This document shows positions 1 to 5,146 of a stretch of 5,146 nucleotides of DNA, one piece after another (position 1 is the first letter of the stretch; every line of letters begins with the position of its first letter). Where the stretch lies: positions 1 to 5,146 of the forward strand of contig JALSSM010000446.1 of the NCBI GenBank assembly GCA_026984275.1, read 5' to 3'. The notes under the pieces were generated by a model. It saw only the letters and a list, made by a program, of their open reading frames with translations, had not been told where the DNA came from and made no database searches. A program made the translations under genes and the position numbers. The stretch is from Gammaproteobacteria bacterium (GTDB lineage: Bacteria; Pseudomonadota; Gammaproteobacteria; CAJXQU01).

Positions 1-26
1 TTTTTATTGTTATCAGGCATTTTCAT
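1..26 (-). CDS. Possible 5' end of a leftward gene, cut by the window edge
   Basis: Reading leftward from an ATG at 26-24, the only minus-strand frame still open at the window edge gives MKMPDNNK. A second in-frame ATG lies at 20-18. No convincing Shine-Dalgarno sequence precedes either start, and a 6-bp hairpin (31-36 with 42-47) sits just upstream. Known context helps a little: in many gammaproteobacteria dsbD and its tlpA-like neighbour are followed by aroQ (type II 3-dehydroquinase) and accBC, so aroQ is a guess for what lies beyond the edge. Eight codons cannot confirm any family, and the reading may be chance. Confidence 0.2.
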
Positions 27-106
27 TGGATTGCTGTGCTGCAGCAAAGTTCAATCATCACATCTGGATCTTCCACTGGAGAAGAAGCCTAAAAAGTCTA
101 GAGAAC
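27..106. other. Short intergenic stretch downstream of the tlpA-like gene
   Basis: These 80 bases follow the tlpA-like stop codon in the leftward direction. I see no hairpin followed by a T-run, so there is no clear intrinsic terminator for the cutA-dsbD-tlpA operon, and no promoter with two good hexamers. Two weak inverted repeats are present, at 31-47 (TTGCTG/CAGCAA arms) and 70-84 (CTTC/GAAG arms). The operon may simply continue into the next leftward gene. Confidence 0.4.
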
Positions 107-706
107 TCAGCCCTGATCGGGTGTTCCCTGATCAAACATCGAGCTAAATATTTTTTCAGCTTCGGCTTTTTTCATATCGCCTTTGCGTGTAAAAACAATT
201 TTTCCTGATCGATCGATGATGACAGTGTAGGGAAGTGCGCCGATGTTATTGCCATAGATACGAGCAATATCCATGGCATCATCTTCGCCGACAAGCGTTG
301 GATAATTGAGTGGCATTTTTTTCAGGAAATTTTTCACTTCATCAGGCGTATCAACGGCGAGGCCGACAAATTGTAGTCCCTGATCAGCAAATTTTTCCTG
401 CAGGTCATTAAAGACAGGTATTTCTTTTTTACAGGGAGTACACCAGGGAGCCCAGAAATTAAGTACCAATACTTTTCCATCCCATTCTGAAACTGAATGA
501 ACTTTTCCATCGGGGTCCTTCATTTCAAAGTCTGGTCTGGGTAAACCTGTTAATAGCATATCTGTTGCTGAAACTAATCCAGCAGATTTCTTAACAGTTT
601 CGGTATCTGGTTCTGGATCATGCATCCACTGAAATACAAAAAAGCCAGCGTAGCCAGCCAAGAACATAAGACCAAATAACAGGATCGGTAAAGGTATTTT
701 TTTCAT
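107..706 (-). CDS. TlpA/ResA-family membrane-anchored thioredoxin-like disulfide reductase
   Basis: A 199-residue protein with an N-terminal hydrophobic anchor (about residues 4-26). It has no lipobox cysteine, so it should be tethered to the inner membrane facing the periplasm. A linker leads into an AhpC/TSA-Redoxin-type thioredoxin fold from about residue 55. The active site is FWAPWCTPCKKEIP, with the redox pair C89 and C92. E95 lies three residues after the second Cys, where ResA has its conserved glutamate. The cis-proline motif is ALPYT (P159). The family reduces periplasmic disulfides, for example in cytochrome c maturation or protein repair, and needs an electron source. Only three bases separate its ATG from the dsbD stop, and its weak ribosome site lies inside the end of dsbD, which suggests translational coupling and supply of electrons by DsbD. 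The exact substrate cannot be read from the sequence. The C-terminal tail is polar (FDQGTPDQG). Confidence 0.88.
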   Translation of the reverse strand: MKKIPLPILLFGLMFLAGYAGFFVFQWMHDPEPDTETVKKSAGLVSATDMLLTGLPRPDFEMKDPDGKVHSVSEWDGKVLVLNFWAPWCTPCKKEIPVFNDLQEKFADQGLQFVGLAVDTPDEVKNFLKKMPLNYPTLVGEDDAMDIARIYGNNIGALPYTVIIDRSGKIVFTRKGDMKKAEAEKIFSSMFDQGTPDQG

Positions 707-709
707 TCT

Positions 710-2590
710 TTAGTTAATTGCTTTTTTTACATGTTCTGCAAATGCTACCGGGTCAGCATAACCAGTGATTCTATAGTTTCGTTTTTCTGTTCCGTCAGGG
801 TTAAAGAACAGAATCGCTGGAGGACCGAGAAGATCCAATGACTTTAATAACCCCTGATCGTTCTTATCATTCGGTGTAACATCAGCTTGTACAAGAATTG
901 CATTTTTGAGACGTTGTAGAACCTGCGGATCCGCGAATGTGGTTTTGTCCATTCGTTTACATTCGATGCACCAGTCAGCGTAGAAATCCAGCATGACAGG
1001 TTTATTTTGACTACGGGCTAATTTCAATGTTGCCTCAAGTCCAGTAACACCTTTAATCTGTGTGAACTCCAGTCCATCTTTTTGGGGCTCGCCACTTTTT
1101 GCAACCGTCAGATTCTTAAGTGGCTGAAAGACATCATTTGATCCGCTGGATGCCCCAATAATTAATAATGCACCATAGATGACCATAGCAATTCCAGATG
1201 CTTTCCACAATCGTTGCCAGCCGGTGCTGACATCGGTAAGTGTATCGAAGGCTCCCATATAAACAGCTGAACCAATCAGTAACAGTCCCCATAGAAACAT
1301 TGACATTGAAACCGGCAGAATGCGGCCGAGCAACCAGATCGCTACGGCTAGCATCATGACGCCAAAAATGTGTTTGATTGTGTTCATCCAGACACCGGCG
1401 CGTGGCAACAAGCTGCCTGCCGAAGCACCGATCAGCAGTAATGGAACGCCCATGCCCAGTCCCATAATAAATAGTGCCAGACCACCAAGCAGACCATCAC
1501 CTGTCTGGCCGATATAGATCAGCGCACCAGCCAGTGGAGCGGCGACGCAGGGACCGACAATGATCGCCGACAGAATTCCCATGATGGCAGCGCCTAGCAG
1601 AGTACCTCTTTCCTGACTATGGCTGATATTAGTCAGGCGTGTCTGGATTGCTGAAGGCATCTGAATGTCGTAGAAACCGAACATAGACAGAGCCAGCAAA
1701 ACAAATACACTTGCAAAGGTGACTATAATCCATGGATTCTGAAAAACAGCCTGCAGATTCTGACCAAACTTCCCTGCAATCACGCCAACGATAGCATAGG
1801 TGACTGCCATGCCAAGCACGTAAGCCAGCGACAGCATGAATGATTTGCGGGCGGTGGTCTTGACTCCCTGACCCACCAGAATCCCTGACAGAATCGGGAT
1901 CATGGGATACACACAGGGTGTCAGTGACAGAGCTAGCCCAAAACCAAAAAAGGCTAGTAGATTGAGTAAAAGAGATTTATTGGCCAGCGTTGCCGCGATA
2001 CTGTCAGATTCGGATAATGCCGGTTCGCTATCTGATTTGGCAGCTTGTTCAAGTTGATCGGAATTAAATGGGTTGTCTGGTTTTGCCGGGCTGGTCGTTG
2101 CTGCGGCAACCAGCGAAACAGGTAGCAGATTGGTTAACGGTGGGTAACAGATCCCATCTTCGGCACAGCCCTGATAAGCCGCCTTGATTTCAAGATCCTG
2201 AGCTTCGGCCGTTGAGCGTGAAAGTTTAATCGGGATGACAACTTCGTCGTGGTAAACCTCAACTTTCCCAAACAATGGATCATCTTTTACATCACCTTTG
2301 GGCAGATCAACTTTTTCAATCGAAACAGCTTCGTTTGCAGAACTGAATTTGAACTTGTCTTTATATAGATAATATCCATCCTGAATGACAAAGGTTACAA
2401 CAACTGTATCGGAATCAGTTGCTTCTATGGATGGGATAAAGGCTTCTTCAGCGGGCAGGAAGCTTTTTTTCTGACCACCAAAACCCAGGTTGTCAGAAAA
2501 CAGATCGGCGGAAGCAGGGATCGAAAAGATTAAAAAGAAAGCTATAGGAAAGCATGCCCACAACGAAAATATTTTTTGTCTACTGATCAT
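710..2590 (-). CDS. dsbD: Thiol:disulfide interchange protein DsbD
   Basis: Full-length 626-residue DsbD, somewhat longer than the E. coli protein (565). It passes electrons from cytoplasmic thioredoxin to periplasmic DsbC/DsbG/CcmG-type partners. Signal peptide: residues 1-28, with likely cleavage at ASA|D. Periplasmic alpha domain: about 29-160, with C142 and C148 in QGCAEDGICYPP. A Ser/Ala/Pro-rich linker spans about 161-203. The transmembrane beta domain (about 205-481) has eight hydrophobic segments, with C226 in TPCVYPM (TM1) and C348 in GPCVAAP (TM4). The periplasmic thioredoxin-like gamma domain (about 500-626) has C541 and C544 in DWCIECKRM. All three cysteine pairs of the relay are present, so it should be functional. 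It lies 15 bases after cutA and 3 bases before the tlpA-like gene. The ATG at 2590 is chosen because it directly precedes a proper signal peptide; its ribosome site is modest (GGA about 11 bases upstream). Confidence 0.97.
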   Translation of the reverse strand: MISRQKIFSLWACFPIAFFLIFSIPASADLFSDNLGFGGQKKSFLPAEEAFIPSIEATDSDTVVVTFVIQDGYYLYKDKFKFSSANEAVSIEKVDLPKGDVKDDPLFGKVEVYHDEVVIPIKLSRSTAEAQDLEIKAAYQGCAEDGICYPPLTNLLPVSLVAAATTSPAKPDNPFNSDQLEQAAKSDSEPALSESDSIAATLANKSLLLNLLAFFGFGLALSLTPCVYPMIPILSGILVGQGVKTTARKSFMLSLAYVLGMAVTYAIVGVIAGKFGQNLQAVFQNPWIIVTFASVFVLLALSMFGFYDIQMPSAIQTRLTNISHSQERGTLLGAAIMGILSAIIVGPCVAAPLAGALIYIGQTGDGLLGGLALFIMGLGMGVPLLLIGASAGSLLPRAGVWMNTIKHIFGVMMLAVAIWLLGRILPVSMSMFLWGLLLIGSAVYMGAFDTLTDVSTGWQRLWKASGIAMVIYGALLIIGASSGSNDVFQPLKNLTVAKSGEPQKDGLEFTQIKGVTGLEATLKLARSQNKPVMLDFYADWCIECKRMDKTTFADPQVLQRLKNAILVQADVTPNDKNDQGLLKSLDLLGPPAILFFNPDGTEKRNYRITGYADPVAFAEHVKKAIN

Positions 2591-2605
2591 TCTATAATAT
2601 CCATA

Positions 2606-2923
2606 TCAATGGTTAATGTTCTGGCTCAACCAACCAAGGTATTCGGGTGATCCACTGGTAATAGGGACAGCGATGATTTCGGGTAGTTCATAGGGATGTA
2701 GTTTTTGTATCATTGTTTCAACTTTTGAATAGTGATCTTCGCGAGTTTTTATTAATAATAAATGTTCAGTTTCTGTCTCGATTTTGCCCTGCCAGCGATA
2801 GACTGAAACCCCTGCCGGCATGATATTCACACAGGCAGCCAAATTTGCCTCAACCAGATTTTCTGCGATCGTTCTGGCAGACTTTTGATCAGGACAGGTA
2901 TTGATAACAATTACAAATGACAT
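2606..2923 (-). CDS. cutA: CutA divalent-cation tolerance family protein
   Basis: A 105-residue CutA1 homologue, the usual size. Family motifs run in order: NTCPD (8-12), NLAACVNI (27-34), SVYRWQGKIE (40-49), LLIKT (56-60) and HPYELPEIIAVPI (76-88), ending with YLGWL. CutA1 forms very stable trimers with a PII-like ferredoxin fold in the cytoplasm. It was linked genetically to copper tolerance in E. coli, but its biochemical role is still unclear. C10 and C31 align with E. coli C16 and C39; the third E. coli cysteine (C79) is replaced by M71. It is the first gene of the leftward operon with dsbD, a common pairing. The 17 bases before its ATG are pyrimidine-rich near the start and show no Shine-Dalgarno sequence, so initiation may be weak or leaderless-like. 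No downstream in-frame ATG keeps the first beta strand, which supports this start. Confidence 0.95.
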   Translation of the reverse strand: MSFVIVINTCPDQKSARTIAENLVEANLAACVNIMPAGVSVYRWQGKIETETEHLLLIKTREDHYSKVETMIQKLHPYELPEIIAVPITSGSPEYLGWLSQNINH

Positions 2924-2948
2924 TGGCAGAGTAGTTTGCCTTAATGAC

Positions 2949-2978
2949 TTGAAAAAGGCTATGGTGACACCATATACG
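2949..2978 (+). promoter_or_regulatory. Candidate sigma70 promoter for fxsA
   Basis: TTGAAA (2949-2954) and TATACG (2973-2978) are separated by 18 bases. This gives a fair -35 and a 4-of-6 -10, with an expected start near 2985, about 20 bases before the fxsA ATG. The inverted repeat at 2960-2974 fills the spacer, which would suit a repressor. Hexamers of this quality can arise by chance, so the promoter is inferred. Confidence 0.4.
2960..2974. repeat. Perfect inverted repeat TATGGTG-A-CACCATA, candidate operator
   Basis: Two exact 7-base arms around a single central A, lying in the 81-base divergent region between cutA and fxsA and between the candidate -35 and -10 of fxsA. The TGGT-N-ACCA-like core resembles half-sites bound by GntR/FadR-type regulators (known from that family). 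Which protein binds here, if any, cannot be told from this window. The one-base loop makes an RNA hairpin unlikely, so a DNA-binding site is the better reading. Confidence 0.4.
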
Positions 2979-3004
2979 TAAAGACACTTTTAATTCGGAC
3001 AACC

Positions 3005-3454
3005 ATGCCAATATTCTCGATTCTACTGATACTCTTCCTCACCATTCCGGTACTTGAAATCTATCTTCTGATCAAAGTTGGATCAGCAATTGGGGCTGGA
3101 CTTACTGTTCTCATCGTCTTAGGAACAGCCATTCTGGGCGCTTATTTGTTAAAAAAGCAGGGTTTATCAACATTTTCACGTGCACAACAGAGCTTGAACA
3201 ACAATGAAATCCCAGCAATGGAAATGATGGAAGGGTTGATCCTGCTCATTACCGGCGCATTGTTACTGACCCCTGGATTTTTCACCGATGCGATAGGTTT
3301 CCTTTGTCTGATCCCGATGGTTCGGCAATATCTGGTTAAAAAGATGATCGGTCAGTTTACTGTTATCCAGGCAACTCGCACTCACACTGAAGTGAAAACG
3401 GAATCAAAAACCATTGAAGGTGAGTTTTGGCGGGATGAGGAAAATAAAAAATAA
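3005..3454 (+). CDS. fxsA: FxsA family inner-membrane protein
   Basis: A 149-residue protein, close to E. coli FxsA (158). Hydrophobic segments lie at about 4-23, 28-49 and 74-105. Diagnostic features are the early P15/E18 in TIPVLEIYLLIKVG, the turn LLKKQGLSTF, and the signature LLLTPGFFTDAIGFLCLIP (87-104). The polar C-terminal tail contains IEGEFWR, a common FxsA ending. E. coli FxsA is known for relieving F-plasmid exclusion of phage T7 when overproduced; its normal membrane role is not established. It sits just upstream of groES, as in many gammaproteobacteria. No terminator is visible after its stop, and the groES -35 element begins 13 bases downstream, so read-through into groESL is possible. 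The ribosome site is weak (CGGA about 6 bases before the ATG). Confidence 0.93.
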   Translation: MPIFSILLILFLTIPVLEIYLLIKVGSAIGAGLTVLIVLGTAILGAYLLKKQGLSTFSRAQQSLNNNEIPAMEMMEGLILLITGALLLTPGFFTDAIGFLCLIPMVRQYLVKKMIGQFTVIQATRTHTEVKTESKTIEGEFWRDEENKK

Positions 3455-3466
3455 TTATGTATCACC

Positions 3467-3494
3467 CTTGAATTTTACCTTGACACCCCCATAT
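3467..3494 (+). promoter_or_regulatory. Sigma32 (RpoH) heat-shock promoter of groESL
   Basis: CTTGAA (3467-3472) is followed after 14 bases by CCCCATAT (3487-3494). Both blocks match the known sigma32 consensus (CTTGAA, 13-15 base spacer, CCCCATNT) essentially perfectly. The expected transcription start is about 3500-3503, upstream of the CIRCE element, so the transcript would carry both CIRCE arms. Its position before groES fits the classic heat-shock control of this operon. Confidence 0.9.
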
Positions 3495-3507
3495 CGAAAC
3501 CTATAAT
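3480..3507 (+). promoter_or_regulatory. Consensus sigma70 promoter of groESL, overlapping the sigma32 promoter
   Basis: TTGACA (3480-3485) and TATAAT (3502-3507) both match the sigma70 consensus exactly, with a 16-base spacer, one below the optimum. The -35 lies in the spacer of the sigma32 promoter, and the sigma32 -10 lies in the spacer of this one, so the two polymerase forms would exclude each other. The last T of the -10 is the first base of CIRCE, and the predicted start (about 3513-3515) falls in the left CIRCE arm. This suits strong basal expression held down by a repressor. Confidence 0.85.
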
Positions 3508-3533
3508 TAGCACCCACCTCGATAGAGTGCTAA
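3507..3533. promoter_or_regulatory. CIRCE operator, HrcA repressor binding site
   Basis: TTAGCACCC (3507-3515), a 9-base spacer, then GAGTGCTAA (3525-3533). The known CIRCE consensus is TTAGCACTC-N9-GAGTGCTAA, so the right arm is perfect and the left arm differs at one base (C for T at 3514). The spacer length is exact. HrcA binds CIRCE and represses groESL, and GroEL assists HrcA folding, giving feedback. The site overlaps the start region of the sigma70 promoter, so HrcA should block it directly. hrcA itself is not in this window and must be encoded elsewhere. Confidence 0.93.
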
Positions 3534-3563
3534 TAATTCATAGTAAACGTTATAACTATTTAC

Positions 3564-3568
3564 AGGAG
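3564..3568 (+). promoter_or_regulatory. Ribosome binding site of groES
   Basis: AGGAG lies 10 bases before the groES ATG and is the strongest Shine-Dalgarno sequence in the window, as expected for a highly expressed gene. It fixes the start at 3579. Confidence 0.85.
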
Positions 3569-3578
3569 ATCTTGAAAA

Positions 3579-3866
3579 ATGAAAATCCGTCCATTACATG
3601 ATCGCGTCATCGTACGCCGCATGGAAGAAGAAACAACAAGTGCAGGAGGGATTGTTCTCCCTGATTCTGCAACTGAAAAGCCTATGCGTGGCGAGATTAT
3701 CGCTGTCGGTCCTGGTAAAGCGAATGATCAAGGCACCGTTCAGGCACTTGACGTTAAAGTGGGTGATACAGTGCTGTTCGGTAAATATGCCGGCACGGAA
3801 ATCAAAATCGACGGCGAAGAAGTCGTTGTTATGCGCGAAGAAGACATCATGGGTGTCATCGAGTAA
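3579..3866 (+). CDS. groES: GroES co-chaperonin (Cpn10)
   Basis: A complete 95-residue Cpn10, the usual length. It opens with KIRPLHDRVIVRR. The mobile loop that contacts GroEL is at about 16-32, with the hydrophobic GGIVLP tripeptide region at 23-28. The body shows RGEIIAVGPGK, VGDTVLFGKYAGTEIKIDGEE and the C-terminal EEDIMGVIE. Seven copies form the cap that closes the GroEL cavity in the cytoplasm and drives ATP-dependent folding. It is the first gene of the groESL operon under the sigma32, sigma70 and CIRCE control region, and is followed 35 bases later by groEL. An overlapping 91-codon frame starting at 3598 gives no recognisable protein and is a shadow. Confidence 0.98.
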   Translation: MKIRPLHDRVIVRRMEEETTSAGGIVLPDSATEKPMRGEIIAVGPGKANDQGTVQALDVKVGDTVLFGKYAGTEIKIDGEEVVVMREEDIMGVIE

Positions 3867-3887
3867 TTTTTAGAATTTTATAATTTA

Positions 3888-3893
3888 AGAGGA
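3888..3893 (+). promoter_or_regulatory. Ribosome binding site of groEL
   Basis: AGAGGA ends 8 bases before the groEL ATG at 3902. The rest of the 35-base groES-groEL gap is AT-rich, with no terminator or promoter that I can support, so the two genes should be on one transcript. Confidence 0.75.
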
Positions 3894-3901
3894 TATCTAT
3901 A

Positions 3902-5146
3902 ATGAGTGCAAAAGAAGTACTTTTTAGCGAAGACGCTCGCAAACGCATGTTGAATGGCGTCAATACCCTGGCCAATGCTGTAAAAGTAACGCTGGGACCA
4001 AAAGGTCGAAATGTTGTTCTGGATAAGAGCTTCGGTGCGCCAACGGTGACGAAAGATGGTGTTTCTGTGGCCAAAGAAATTGAGCTGGAAGACAAGTTCG
4101 AGAACATGGGTGCACAGATGGTGAAGGAAGTCTCTTCTCAAACATCTGATGAAGCCGGTGACGGAACAACAACGGCGACCGTTCTGGCTCAGGCCATTCT
4201 GACCGAAGGTATCAAGTCTGTTGCTGCAGGTCTGAACCCGATGGATCTGAAACGTGGTATCGATAAAGGTGTGACTGCGGCCATAGAGTCGCTGCAGGAT
4301 CTTTCTGTCCCATGTAATGATGACAAAGCCATTGCACAGGTGGGCAGTATTTCGGCTAACTCTGATGTTGCTGTCGGTGACATTATCGCTGAAGCGATGG
4401 GTAAAGTCGGTAAAGAAGGCGTTATCACCGTTGAAGAAGGTTCGGGTCTGGAAAATGAACTGGATGTAGTTGAAGGCATGCAGTTTGACCGTGGTTACCT
4501 GTCTCCTTACTTCATCAATAATCAGGACAGTATGTCTGTCGAGATGGAAGATCCTTTGATTCTTCTGCACGACAAGAAAATTTCAAACATCCGTGAAATG
4601 CTGCCTGTTCTGGAAGCCGTTGCGAAAGCCGGTCGTCCATTGCTGATCATCGCAGAAGATGTTGATGGCGAAGCACTGGCAACACTGGTTGTTAATAACA
4701 TCCGCGGTATTGTGAAAGTGGCTGCTGTTAAAGCGCCCGGTTTTGGTGATCGCCGCAAGGCAATGCTGGAAGATATTGCTATCCTGACGGGTGGTACAGT
4801 TATCGCTGAAGAAGTGGGTCTGTCACTGGAAAAAACAGGTCTTGATGAACTGGGTTCAGCGAAAAAGGTCCAGATCAGCAAGGATGAAACAACCATTATC
4901 GATGGTGCGGGCGATGGCAAGGCGATTGAAGCTCGCGTTAGCCAGATCCGTGCACAAATTGAAGAAGCGACTTCTGACTATGATCGTGAAAAACTGCAGG
5001 AACGCGTGGCCAAACTGGCTGGCGGTGTTGCCGTGATCAAGGTGGGTGCCGCAACTGAAATCGAAATGAAAGAAAAGAAAGCTCGCGTTGAAGATGCGTT
5101 ACATGCAACTCGAGCCGCCGTCGAAGAAGGTGTGGTACCGGGTGGT
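3902..5146 (+). CDS. groEL: GroEL chaperonin (Cpn60), 3' end beyond the window
   Basis: The frame stays open for 415 codons to the window edge; E. coli GroEL has 548, so about a quarter is missing. It begins MSAKEVLFSEDARKRM. Nucleotide-binding motifs include VTLGPKGRNVVLDKSFGAP (29-47), KDGVSVAKEIEL (51-62, with D52) and AGDGTTTATVLAQ (85-97, with D87). The apical domain region includes EGMQFDRGYLSPYF, VKAPGFGDRRKAMLEDIAILTGG and GVAVIKVGAATEIEMKEKKA. The catalytic D398 is present in RVEDALHATRAAVEEGV, and the sequence ends at VVPGG. Numbering matches E. coli residue for residue at D52, D87 and D398, so no internal indel disturbs the reading. The product forms a 14-subunit double ring in the cytoplasm that folds proteins with GroES and ATP. 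Several long minus-strand frames opposite this gene (between 3856 and 4920) are shadows. Confidence 0.98.
   Translation, partial: MSAKEVLFSEDARKRMLNGVNTLANAVKVTLGPKGRNVVLDKSFGAPTVTKDGVSVAKEIELEDKFENMGAQMVKEVSSQTSDEAGDGTTTATVLAQAILTEGIKSVAAGLNPMDLKRGIDKGVTAAIESLQDLSVPCNDDKAIAQVGSISANSDVAVGDIIAEAMGKVGKEGVITVEEGSGLENELDVVEGMQFDRGYLSPYFINNQDSMSVEMEDPLILLHDKKISNIREMLPVLEAVAKAGRPLLIIAEDVDGEALATLVVNNIRGIVKVAAVKAPGFGDRRKAMLEDIAILTGGTVIAEEVGLSLEKTGLDELGSAKKVQISKDETTIIDGAGDGKAIEARVSQIRAQIEEATSDYDREKLQERVAKLAGGVAVIKVGAATEIEMKEKKARVEDALHATRAAVEEGVVPGG

Noticed and set aside
31..47. Hairpin TTGCTG-TGCTG-CAGCAA as an operon terminator
   Set aside because: The 6-bp stem has no T-run after it on either strand.
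66..89. Imperfect palindrome GGATCTTC...GAAGAAGCC as a terminator
   Set aside because: Only about 5 consecutive base pairs form, the outer bases do not stay in register, and there is no T-run.
26..208. 60-codon plus-strand frame across the end of the tlpA-like gene
   Set aside because: Mostly antisense to tlpA-like codons, with no ribosome site and no recognisable product.
111..390. Recurring CCTGATC words near the tlpA-like gene as a repeat family
   Set aside because: They fall at irregular spacing and are explained mostly by Asp-Gln-Gly and similar codon strings; no flanking sequence is shared.
1320..1517. 65-codon plus-strand frame inside dsbD
   Set aside because: It lies antisense to the conserved transmembrane domain of dsbD and its Pro/Ser-rich translation resembles no protein.
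3878..4570. Long open frame on the minus strand opposite groEL (230 codons)
   Set aside because: It is fully antisense to an unmistakable groEL, and its translation is rich in His/Phe/Arg with no recognisable domain; long antisense frames are common opposite codon-biased genes.
4522..4920. Ser/Pro-rich open frame on the minus strand opposite groEL
   Set aside because: Low-complexity translation antisense to conserved groEL sequence, with no ribosome site or family resemblance; a shadow.
1..5146. A novel defence, mobile or biosynthetic system
   Set aside because: Every substantial gene belongs to a well-known core family. There are no direct-repeat arrays, transposase remnants, tRNA junctions or composition breaks that I can see.

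Overview
The window looks like a chromosomal core segment of a gammaproteobacterium of moderate GC content. The gene order cutA-dsbD next to fxsA-groES-groEL is a known gammaproteobacterial arrangement, and the GroEL, GroES, FxsA and DsbD sequences read as gammaproteobacterial. The CIRCE element upstream of groES argues for a lineage that keeps the HrcA repressor, which enteric bacteria such as E. coli lack. A Thiotrichales-like organism (Methylophaga or relatives) is one possibility, but that is only an impression.

Layout, left to right. Positions 1-106 hold no firm gene; at most the first eight codons of a leftward gene touch the edge. Positions 107-2923 are a tight leftward operon, cutA -> dsbD -> tlpA-like thioredoxin, with gaps of only 15 and 3 bases. 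Positions 2924-3004 are an 81-base divergent intergenic region with a candidate fxsA promoter and a perfect 7-bp-arm inverted repeat between its -35 and -10. Positions 3005-3454 are fxsA, rightward. Positions 3455-3578 are a compact chaperonin control region with a sigma32-type promoter, an overlapping near-ideal sigma70 promoter and a CIRCE operator. Then come groES (3579-3866) and groEL (3902 to the right edge, cut at codon 415).

How the genes work together. DsbD carries reducing power from cytoplasmic thioredoxin across the inner membrane to periplasmic oxidoreductases. The membrane-anchored TlpA/ResA-type thioredoxin encoded directly after it is a natural electron acceptor. CutA is a small trimeric cytoplasmic protein often found next to dsbD. 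FxsA is a small inner-membrane protein. GroES and GroEL form the essential chaperonin. The promoter region implies two layers of control: activation by the heat-shock sigma factor and repression by HrcA.

I found no mobile element, CRISPR array, tRNA, rRNA or new system. The points worth a second look are regulatory: the stacked groESL promoter and operator, and the unexplained palindrome in front of fxsA.
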